This document shows positions 8,669 through 16,861 of a stretch of 37,389 nucleotides of DNA, in pieces. The translations under genes and the position numbers were made by a program. Source of the DNA: Tranzscheliella williamsii. Taxonomy: Eukaryota > Basidiomycota > Ustilaginomycetes > Ustilaginales > Ustilaginaceae. Under the pieces are notes generated by a model. The model made no database searches, was not told the DNA's origin, and worked only from the letters and a program-made list of their open reading frames with translations. Every line of letters starts with the position of its first letter. Positions within the stretch are counted from its first letter, which is position 1. The DNA is taken from NCBI GenBank assembly GCA_023212725.1, contig JALBYF010000108.1, positions 1 through 37,389 on the forward strand, written 5' to 3'.

Positions 8669-10155
8669 GGCCTTCTGGACAGGACGGCACCGGGTTCTAG
8701 GTATCGGAGCAGCTAGAGGAGAGAAGTATGCAGAGTCAAGGATGTGCTATCCGTAGCATCCAACCATGAAGCCAAGTGGAGCGCCCAACCTGGCAAACAA
8801 AAAAGATTCCAGGGATTCAAATTCCCCGATATTTCCCAGCTTCGACCGTGGATCTCGATCCAATCGGGACGCGTCTTTCGTTCATCGCTTTGCAGCATTT
8901 GCCACGACGCACGCTTCATTGTCGTCACTGAGGAACGAGCAACCAGTCACAGTATTGCCACCGAAGCGAGTCGGGTCTGCTTCATCTTGGCTGTAAGGTC
9001 AGCAATTTGCCGCGTCGGTTGAGCCGCCAATGTATAACTTACCAAGGAGCGTCTTTGAGCTGCCATTGTATCTTACCAATGAGCGTCTTTGAGCTGGCTT
9101 GGCTCCGAGGGCAAGGGCATGTCGATGGCGATGGCGAAAACATCCTAGCGGCCGTTTGCTGTTTGCTTAGCGGCCAACAGTACGTTGCAGCGGCCGAAAC
9201 CGAACCCATCACAATGCATGGAGCTGCAAGGCTGCAGGGAAGCGGATTCGCGCCAAAATGCAGTAGGCATCAGACTTGCCCTTATGAGAAATGTAAAGCT
9301 GGGGGCCAGCTCGGTTGGCAGGTAACTAAGCCCTGCTTCTCCTGCAGGTCACAAATCAACTCGTGCCGAGGCTCGTTCTCCTCCTCTCTCTCACTCGCTG
9401 TTACTCTCGCTTTCCTATCCCTCTTCCTCTCTGGGTCTTCTACGCTGACTTGCTCTCTTTCTCTCTCGGTCCTCTTCGCCGACAGCACTCTTCAATGGCC
9501 ACTGCTAGGCTCCGTTAGAACACTTCGACTGTATTACGGTTCTCGGGTTGCTTTAATTTGGCTCGGTGGGGTTTAGGGTCCGGTTCCAGTTTGAAAAGTG
9601 GGATAGTAATCAATACCGTGCGCCAAGAAAAGCTCTCGGGCGCGATCCGGCGCGGATTCAAATTCCCGGTCAATTCGTTGATTACAAACGAGGCCAAGCG
9701 CCTGGGGTCGTGCAGCTTACCACAGTTGGCGACTCTGCTACCTCGGTCTCACCGCTGCTCCTCCTCTGTCCTGAATCCCAACAAGAGCCTACTGATTTCG
9801 GGTTGGCCGCTGTAGCAGCAGCCCAGCCACCGCAATCGCACTTGTTCTTCCGTTAGTTGTGATTGCAGGCTTAATACGACACCACTACGACTAGTGCGAT
9901 CCACGATACCAATCAGCGTTTGGCGTCTTCAGAGCTCTTATCAGCTCGTCGGCGGACATCCGCTTCAGGTGCATCCATCGCGCCGATATTCGTCAACTCG
10001 GCATTGAGCCTTGATTGGTGCTCAACGCCTCTCTTCTCGACGCGCACCATCGCCAACACCGCCAATACTGCCTCTGGATTCGCGACACAACAACCAACTA
10101 CCTCAGCGGCCGAGACCAGCAAACGCCCCTGCTTGCCGTCGCCATTCTCGTTACG
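8669..10155. other. Gene-free divergent region upstream of SUA5 and the membrane protein
   Basis: About 1.5 kb without a supported gene. It should contain the SUA5 promoter and the promoter and 5' UTR of the gene at 10156. The 14-mer GGATTCAAATTCCC occurs twice (around 8814 and 9656). It resembles a tRNA T-loop, but no cloverleaf can be folded around it. Confidence 0.45.
9372..9480 (+). promoter_or_regulatory. Long CT-rich tract, probable core promoter or leader
   Basis: About 110 bases made mostly of C and T (repeated CTCTCT, TCCTC and TTTC blocks). Such tracts commonly sit at fungal transcription starts. It would serve the plus-strand membrane-protein gene about 680 bases downstream, possibly with a 5' UTR intron between. 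The link is inferred from position only. Confidence 0.35.
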
Positions 10156-11226
10156 ATGTTTCCCAGGCGTGCTGACCATGCTCTGCCCAGTCTTGCCGCC
10201 GTAGCCATGCTCGTAGCGAGCCTGCTTTTGTCGGCCATATCTTTGGCCAACGCCGCCACAGTCGACATCCCTCCGTCGCTCGACATCCCTCCGCTGTACC
10301 AGTGCGAGCCAGCGACGATACAGGTGCAGACAACAGGCAACTTCACCATCGAAGCTCGCAACAATGACACCGACAAGCGCGTCTTCCGACGACAACGCAA
10401 CGATGTACAACAAGTAGACTGGAATCCCGTGGACCTCGCTGCCAATACCACCGTCCAGTTCACCCTTGTCGACCAGGTCGCGCTCAACCAGACCGCTGAC
10501 ACCGTGGCGTTCGCCCTGGTCCTCGATAGTCCTACCTCGGACGACTCGTGTCTCCGCTCCTCGAAAAAACACAGGGCGACGAGCAGAGAAAAGTCCATGG
10601 TGCCGACGATTATCGGTGCCTCGCTTGGCGCCTTCATCATCCTGGTTATCCTGCTCGTCGGTCTGGTTATGTGGAGAAGGAAGAAAGAGAAGCTGGAGAA
10701 GGGCGACATTGACAGTCTCGACGCCAGCCACGACGACTACGCGATTCCGGCAGGCGGCACCTACATGTCCAAACTAGTCCCCGGCCTGAATCTGCAGGGC
10801 GCGAAACCATTACCGCGGGATCCGAATCTGGAGATGGAGCAGGCCACCTGGGCTTCCACGAGGCGCGGCACGCGGCTCCCGCATGCCGTTGGCGCCAATC
10901 CCGATGTGGAGCTGCCGACGTATCGACAGAGCCAGCAGGGCGCCAAGCCTACGCACAAGGTCGCTAGCAGCTACTACCGGAGTGACGGCGCGGCGGTGCA
11001 CCGGGCGAACAGTTCGCTGAGCGCGCCGTTGAGCAGTGCCGGCCATGGCCAGCGGCACCCGTACCACACCGAACTGAGCCCGGGTCTGCAGCAGGACCGC
11101 GCACAGCCGGGCAGCAACCCGTTCGACGCATCCGCCGACTCGCTCGGCGCGGTCTACCGCCACGACGACGCGCAGCACTCCCAGGCCTCCTTCCTCGACT
11201 CGGCACCCCAGCCGCGCCGCACATAA
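10156..11226 (+). CDS. N-glycosylated type I single-pass membrane protein
   Basis: 356 residues from ATG 10156. This start is chosen because it places a signal peptide at the N-terminus (hydrophobic core about 11-30, likely cut after ANA at 31-33). The frame is open further upstream, but that extension has no merit. The ectodomain (34-148) has two cysteines (50 and 132, probably paired) and four N-glycosylation sequons (N62, N70, N97, N111). One TM helix spans about 149-172, followed by WRRKKEK stop-transfer residues. The cytosolic tail (about 180 residues) is Ser/Gln/Arg/His-rich and disordered. The layout 'QC ... ectodomain ... SC, TM, basic patch, long disordered tail' recalls surface or polarity proteins common in basidiomycetes (Axl2/Skg6/Mid2-like in shape only). 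No enzymatic domain is seen and function is unknown. Confidence 0.82.
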   Translation: MFPRRADHALPSLAAVAMLVASLLLSAISLANAATVDIPPSLDIPPLYQCEPATIQVQTTGNFTIEARNNDTDKRVFRRQRNDVQQVDWNPVDLAANTTVQFTLVDQVALNQTADTVAFALVLDSPTSDDSCLRSSKKHRATSREKSMVPTIIGASLGAFIILVILLVGLVMWRRKKEKLEKGDIDSLDASHDDYAIPAGGTYMSKLVPGLNLQGAKPLPRDPNLEMEQATWASTRRGTRLPHAVGANPDVELPTYRQSQQGAKPTHKVASSYYRSDGAAVHRANSSLSAPLSSAGHGQRHPYHTELSPGLQQDRAQPGSNPFDASADSLGAVYRHDDAQHSQASFLDSAPQPRRT

Positions 11227-11830
11227 CCCTGCCGCACATCCCCGCCCATGCCTCACCCCTGCCCCTGCCTATGTATTTGTACCATCACCCGCCTCCGTGT
11301 CCTCACGGCCGCACTTCAGTAATGCCTACGAGCCGTTCGTGCAGCGCTTCCTCTCCGTGTGCACCCCACACGCCGGCGACGATGCACGGCGCCTGGTGAG
11401 CTCGGCGTCCTCCGAGATGTCAGGCTGCCCAATCCTCCGCGCGGCAGATCAGACCGTCGCTATCCGGCCACACCGACACCCGATTGCGCGACGACACAGA
11501 CACCTGATCGGCAGCAGCAGTTGTGTGCATGACTAGGGGCGTAGGTGATGCGGATTGCAGAGAGAAACGATCTGACATGCTTGATTCATACATTCTCATG
11601 CTCCCTAAGGAAAGAAAGGAAGCGGGATATGAGTGGTTCGGGAAGGACCCCGGGTGAGAAGGGGCACTGCGAAGAATCTGGTATACTGTGGTATGGAAGC
11701 ATGACCACGCGATGCGGAGGCGCAGGGTCCGAGTGCGTGTTTTAGTCTCAGGACCCTGCCATGGGCTTGTACTGTACCGTACCGGGAAGGAAGAATGCAG
11801 GGAAGGGAAAAGGATGGACACCGGCTGCGT
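11227..11830. other. Convergent 3' intergenic region
   Basis: About 600 bases between the stops of the membrane-protein gene and the kinase gene. I see nothing beyond 3' UTR-like sequence. Confidence 0.5.
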
Positions 11831-14800
11831 TCACATAACGATGCAGTCCGACTTCGACGAGACTCGGCGCGACTTCTTGCGTTCAACGGTAGATTGGGGA
11901 GTAGGCGTCACTTGGCCTGTTCCGGCGCCGTAATTCTCCATCTTGCGTATCTGGTTGGAAGCGGCGGGGGGAGCGTTGCCAAATCCAGAGCTCAGTCGTC
12001 GGCGGAAACGGTTGGGGATGGCCGATTCGTCATGAGAAAGGTTCGTGGCGTTGAGTGCAGGCGTGGAGACGCCGTTTTGCATACCCAAAAGCTTGTGCTG
12101 CTGAGAGGAGTTACCTGAGCCCGTCTTGGCCATGACTGGGCCGCTGGCGCTTGACACGCTGCTGGATCCGCTGATGCTTCCGTAGCTCATCGAGCTATGA
12201 CGCCTTGTGCCATGCAGCGTCACGTTGGAATGGTTGGGCGAAGCAACGCCGTTGTGCTGTACAGCGTTTGGAGATGGCGACCGCTGGCGACCAGGAATCA
12301 ACGAGATGCGGCGCTTACGCACCACATTAGCTTCCTTGGCAGGCTTTCCAGACAACACATTCGGTGGAGATGGGGGAGATGCGCTCTCCGCCCCAGGGCT
12401 AGCAACTCCGGTTGCCACAGCGCCACCCGAAGCAAGAGGATGCTCGGCATTGGACATCTTCACTTGACGTTTGATGCCAAAAGGGAATTTGAAGTTGATT
12501 GGCGCAGCGCTGGCGGGAGCTGCACTGCCTAGCAACGGTGAGATGGGACGACCGTGGCCAACAGAGGATCCTGGGCTTGTCTGATCCACGGAAGCTCGTT
12601 GCTGGAATAAGAACAGTTGAGCCCGTAAGTCACATGGTGAAGGCGCGTGCACAGCGCACCTAGCATGACAAAGAAGACCGCACTCCTCGCAGAGCACCGC
12701 ATGTTTCTTGACTGATTCTCGGCAAATCTTGCAGATGACTGCTTTGCTAAAGGTACTCTTGACGAAAGCGTGCGCCTTGAACTCATCACCGGTGGCAAGC
12801 CCAAGGTCGAGGAGCGAGGAATCAGGCAAGGGAGTCGGCATGCCTGGGCTGACGGGTACAGAGGCAGGTGCCGGCCCAACAGATGTTTGCGTCGCCGTCA
12901 GAATATCGAGGCTAGGCAGAGGCATATGATGGAGCAGAGGAGAGCTGTTTGGTGTACCCGTTGGACTTTTTTCCGTGACTGTGCCGACAGATGATTCGGC
13001 TGGCGAGGTCTTCGAACGAAGTGCATCTAGAGTAGGACGTTGCTGAGTGGGAGGCGGCGACGACGTTGACCTTTCGATAATGGGCTGCGACTGAAGAGAG
13101 TTTTCTTCTTTCTCGAACATACGGGGATCGAGTCTTCGCATGTCAGCGCTGATCCTTCGCAAAAAGGGAACACTGTCTTGAGGTCGTAGGTCTTTGTTTC
13201 CCGACCAGACCTGTCGGACCCATTGGTGCTCGAAGAGCATCTCGGCACTCGGACGCCGGCTTGGCTCCTTATTGAAACACTGAAGCAGCAGGTCCCGCAG
13301 AGCGTCACTGCATTTGTCCGGGATCGGTGGGCAATCATCTTCCACGATCCTGAACATGGCAGACATAGCGAGCATGTCGTAGTACGGTGGCTTACCCGTC
13401 AGCAGTTCAATTATAGTGCAGGCCAGCGACCAGATGTCGGCGGATGTAGTGGCTCCTTTGAGCTCAATCACTTCCGGCGCCATCCAATTCGGCGTCCCGA
13501 TCGCATCGTTCTTGGTACCCATCTCCTTCACTGCTTTCAGATTGAGCGAAACACCGAAATCTGAGAGTTTGACGTTACCATTTTTTGTCGTCAAGATGTT
13601 GGCTGCCTTGAGATCACAATGAACGACATTCTGCTCGTGCAAGTAGTTGAGACCTTCGAGAATCTTGACCACATAGCTCGAAACCAGCTTCTCGGGAAAG
13701 TTCCCAAAGGCCTTGAGGGTATGCAGCAATGAACCATTTTCGACATACTCCAGGATAATGGATACAACTTCTGGACCACGGACAAGCCCTTCGTACTTGA
13801 CAACACTTGGATGCGTCAAGCTTTTCAGGAGATCGACCTCGTTCATAAGTTCGGTAACCTCATCGTCGCTGCGGCCGTCGAGCTTGATCCGCTTTACCGC
13901 AACCATCTGCCCTGAGTTCAGGTTGAGCGCTCTGTACACTGACCCAAACTGCCCGCGACCGATGCAGTTACCTAGCTGATACGTGACGTTCGGTTTTCCG
14001 GTCTCAGTGACTACTAGCTTGTGCTTCGGAGCAGGCGCGTCTCGGCCACTTTTAGTAGCGGTAGAGCCAAGATCGTCACTGGTGAAGCTGCCAAGCGTAT
14101 TCGTATAGACTGAACCCATTTCCGAGTCGAATCGAGTTCTCGAAGAATTGATGAAGGAGCGCTCGTCCGTGGAAGGATCAGGTGATCGACTGCTCATTGA
14201 CGTAGGTCGATGCAAGGAAGCAAGATGAAGGTCCGAGGAGTATCGCATGTGCCTGAACTGCGGGCGAGCGCTAACTTTTGGGGAGTTGCCAGAGTTGTTT
14301 GTGGATGAGCCGGACACAAGGGAGATAGAGTCAAGGCTGCCAGCATTCATTGAAGGATGCCTTCCAAGCCGACGTGTCCCTGGCGAGTCGTTCTGTATGA
14401 TACCTCGCGGAAAGGGGACACGTGCGGACGGAGATGACTCGGGCTCTGCGGCAGTACTCAGAGTGAGGAGCGACTCTCGCGAAGGATTCAACAGCGAAGG
14501 CCCGGCGTATAGGCGGGCGCTGTGCCGCCTTGTAGGTGCATGCCGAGAAGGGCTTCCGCTGCACCCGGACAGAAAGTCATCCAGATTGTCTGTCGATCCG
14601 ATCACAGCATTTGGTAACTGCCCAAATGCCAGTTCCTGGCTGATGCGTTTTTGCGAAGAGTTCCGAGCCAGAGGCGGAGCCTTCATCGTAGGACCTTGAG
14701 CAGATTTGTCTGATTCGCTACTACCTCTCCGAATTTGACTAGGTTCGATAGAGGAGGCGCCGGAAGAATATGTGCGCTTCGGCTGAGGCGTTTCGGAAGA

Positions 14801-16861
14801 TCCAACCAGGTCCTCAGGATCTTCCTCAACGACGCCAGTCAAGCTGATGGCAGACTCGCTCAGTTTGCGATCCCGGTATGGAAGACGATTCTCTTCTTCG
14901 GTGCTGAAACTCGTCGACTTGACAGTATCAGCAAATGTAATTGACGAAGTCTTGGACTTGCCGGTAAATGCGTCGTCAGACCGTCGTCTTCGGGCGGCAT
15001 TAGTTAATTGTGTGTCCCCAGTTTCAGGTCGACCCAGCGAGACTAATATGCGCTCTGCCTCACGCCTGTTCTGCTGAACGGTCAGCGAAGCGCGCTTCGG
15101 CGTGTTGTCTTCGAGCGCTGCGTGCTGGCTTGATGCTTCCAGATCACCTGCCAACTGTTTGCGGTCGTATGCCCGCGGCGTTGATGGCGGAGTCATAGAT
15201 GTTGTCCGCGGCTCGATTCTTACGCCGTTGCTCCGTAGAGCTGCAGCTTTGGAGCTCCGTTTAGCAGCTCTTTCAGCTACTAACAGGGTATGGACCACTC
15301 GGAGCAAACCTTCCACAGTGCAGTCAGTAAGGTCAAAGGTCTGGAAGAGGTCTTTGGAACGCAAGCCAAGGTGATCACGCGCTGCCCGGAGGAATCGGGA
15401 GATGTTGTCCGCTTTGATCCATTCTGCATCTCTTCGGTCAATCCGGTCGATGCAGCCCGGTCTCAGACAGTTAGCCAGGATGCAAAGCAACACGCCGTCA
15501 GCGATGCTGTGCCAGAATTGAGATGCCTCGAGAGTAGCATCAGGCGTGTCGGCATTTGCCTGTGAAGCCAGAAGCTGAATTTTGTGCTGATCATGACCCT
15601 TTTCCTTTGCCGGCATCCGCCCGAGCTCGCGAACCATGAAGGATCGGGCTTTGCGAATGCTATCGAGTGCCGCCTGGGGAGAGGCTAGGTCGTCCATGCC
15701 AAAGGAACCATCTGATGTAGTAGACAACAGAGTCAGATTGCTCTGCGGTAATGTGGTGTCATTTTGCGAAGTAGCTGCACTGGTCAGACTTTGGTCGGCG
15801 GAGACAGTGGAATTTGCGTCCTCGCCTCGATCGTTGGTACTATCGCTAATTGCTTCAGTCATCGCCTTGTGACGGCCATTTCGCTCACGCTCACTGTTTT
15901 TGCGTGGACGCATGAGCCAGGTGCCGGCTGTGTTCACGGCAGAGGTCATTGGTGATCTGCGTGGAGCCAAGGTCGACTCTTCTGCCTTTGGTGGAGCCAA
16001 TGTATCGGTGCTGACGTTCCTTTTTTGCCATTCGACCGATTCATCTAGACGAGTCGGCGCAACCCCAGTCTTGGGACTAACGCTCGAATTAGGCCTGCGC
16101 CGATCTTCGGCCGAAGGTAAAGTCTCAGTGCCACCACTTTGGTGCTCTACTGCATTCATGGCAGCTGAAAAACTAGAATATGCCACCGATGGAACGGCTG
16201 CAGAGACAGATTCAGAGCTTCTCGTTCGGCCATGGACCAGGTTATGACGTCCGCTGCCAGCATTAGAGACATGATCGATCGCGTGTGTCTTGGAGGTGCG
16301 TGCTAGTTTACGCAGAAAGGAAGGCTCTTGCGTATCGAGCATAGGATCAGATGCGAGGTGAAGCTCGGGAGTCGAGAGTGAGGCTGCTTCGAGGTTGGTA
16401 AGATGCTGTTTTCTTGAGATTTTCTTGGTTCTATCCGCCGGGAGATCTCGATCGATCTGGGTATTTGGATGGACGAATGAACCAGGAAGTACCTGCGACG
16501 CGGACTGGGAGGGTGTGATGGAAGAAAACGAGGCGATGCTCGTACCCAGTGGCGATGCTGATTCGCTCACAGAAAAACCGTTGGAACTAACATCTTCATC
16601 GTCGTGAAAATGGTGGTTTGGGATGAGTGGTGAGCTGCCTTGACTTGAGGAGCCTGGTCTAGAGAGCTGTTGGTTACTGGGTCGAGAAGGGGGCGAGGAT
16701 GGGGCCGAAGGGATAGACCGTTGAGGGCGTAAGGGTCTTGGCCTCGGGATGGACGTAGCTAAGCTACTTGATTGAAATCGATTGGCACTGTCTGGAACTC
16801 GATTACTCATGTTGGCAAAGTCGGGAGCCGTTGGCAATACGGTCTCGGTAACAACAGCCAT
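11831..16861 (-). CDS. Cdc7/SepH-type septation-initiation kinase with CH, C1 and CaaX
   Basis: Ser/Thr kinase of the Cdc7 (fission yeast)/SepH/MAP3K-epsilon family, which links a GTPase at the spindle pole to septation. Single exon, 1,676 residues; ATG 16861 is the first in-frame ATG and has good context. Residues 1-390 are disordered and Ser-rich. About 405-527 form a calponin-homology domain (ADGVLLCILANCLRPG, KADNISRFLRAA, DLFQTFDLTD). The kinase domain is about 960-1217: GRGQFGSVY, AVKRIK, HCDLKAANIL, SDFGVS and GTPNWMAPE. The usual HRD Arg is Cys, making it a non-RD kinase. A C1 zinc finger at about 1364-1410 has H-x12-C-x2-C-x10-C-x2-C-x4-H-x2-C-x7-C. The protein ends ERKKSRRVSSKSDCIVM, a polybasic stretch plus CaaX box predicting farnesylation. 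Kinase identity is firm; the CH and C1 calls are strong by motif; lipidation is inferred. Confidence 0.93.
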   Translation of the reverse strand: MAVVTETVLPTAPDFANMSNRVPDSANRFQSSSLATSIPRPRPLRPQRSIPSAPSSPPSRPSNQQLSRPGSSSQGSSPLIPNHHFHDDEDVSSNGFSVSESASPLGTSIASFSSITPSQSASQVLPGSFVHPNTQIDRDLPADRTKKISRKQHLTNLEAASLSTPELHLASDPMLDTQEPSFLRKLARTSKTHAIDHVSNAGSGRHNLVHGRTRSSESVSAAVPSVAYSSFSAAMNAVEHQSGGTETLPSAEDRRRPNSSVSPKTGVAPTRLDESVEWQKRNVSTDTLAPPKAEESTLAPRRSPMTSAVNTAGTWLMRPRKNSERERNGRHKAMTEAISDSTNDRGEDANSTVSADQSLTSAATSQNDTTLPQSNLTLLSTTSDGSFGMDDLASPQAALDSIRKARSFMVRELGRMPAKEKGHDQHKIQLLASQANADTPDATLEASQFWHSIADGVLLCILANCLRPGCIDRIDRRDAEWIKADNISRFLRAARDHLGLRSKDLFQTFDLTDCTVEGLLRVVHTLLVAERAAKRSSKAAALRSNGVRIEPRTTSMTPPSTPRAYDRKQLAGDLEASSQHAALEDNTPKRASLTVQQNRREAERILVSLGRPETGDTQLTNAARRRRSDDAFTGKSKTSSITFADTVKSTSFSTEEENRLPYRDRKLSESAISLTGVVEEDPEDLVGSSETPQPKRTYSSGASSIEPSQIRRGSSESDKSAQGPTMKAPPLARNSSQKRISQELAFGQLPNAVIGSTDNLDDFLSGCSGSPSRHAPTRRHSARLYAGPSLLNPSRESLLTLSTAAEPESSPSARVPFPRGIIQNDSPGTRRLGRHPSMNAGSLDSISLVSGSSTNNSGNSPKVSARPQFRHMRYSSDLHLASLHRPTSMSSRSPDPSTDERSFINSSRTRFDSEMGSVYTNTLGSFTSDDLGSTATKSGRDAPAPKHKLVVTETGKPNVTYQLGNCIGRGQFGSVYRALNLNSGQMVAVKRIKLDGRSDDEVTELMNEVDLLKSLTHPSVVKYEGLVRGPEVVSIILEYVENGSLLHTLKAFGNFPEKLVSSYVVKILEGLNYLHEQNVVHCDLKAANILTTKNGNVKLSDFGVSLNLKAVKEMGTKNDAIGTPNWMAPEVIELKGATTSADIWSLACTIIELLTGKPPYYDMLAMSAMFRIVEDDCPPIPDKCSDALRDLLLQCFNKEPSRRPSAEMLFEHQWVRQVWSGNKDLRPQDSVPFLRRISADMRRLDPRMFEKEENSLQSQPIIERSTSSPPPTQQRPTLDALRSKTSPAESSVGTVTEKSPTGTPNSSPLLHHMPLPSLDILTATQTSVGPAPASVPVSPGMPTPLPDSSLLDLGLATGDEFKAHAFVKSTFSKAVICKICRESVKKHAVLCEECGLLCHARCAVHAPSPCDLRAQLFLFQQRASVDQTSPGSSVGHGRPISPLLGSAAPASAAPINFKFPFGIKRQVKMSNAEHPLASGGAVATGVASPGAESASPPSPPNVLSGKPAKEANVVRKRRISLIPGRQRSPSPNAVQHNGVASPNHSNVTLHGTRRHSSMSYGSISGSSSVSSASGPVMAKTGSGNSSQQHKLLGMQNGVSTPALNATNLSHDESAIPNRFRRRLSSGFGNAPPAASNQIRKMENYGAGTGQVTPTPQSTVERKKSRRVSSKSDCIVM

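Noticed and set aside
8805..8840. T-loop-like GGATTCAAATTCCC followed by a clean stem
   Set aside because: The 53-61 pair would be A-T instead of the near-universal G-C, one end pair mismatches, and no other tRNA arms are present.
9913..10731. Minus-strand open frame of 272 codons opposite the membrane-protein gene
   Set aside because: It is the antisense shadow of the plus-strand gene, with no domain. The plus strand gives a coherent signal peptide, sequons, TM helix and tail.
12100..12130. Possible donor (GGTAACTCC) inside the kinase C-terminus
   Set aside because: The frame stays open with similar low-complexity composition, and no well-placed acceptor restores any family block. Kept as exon.
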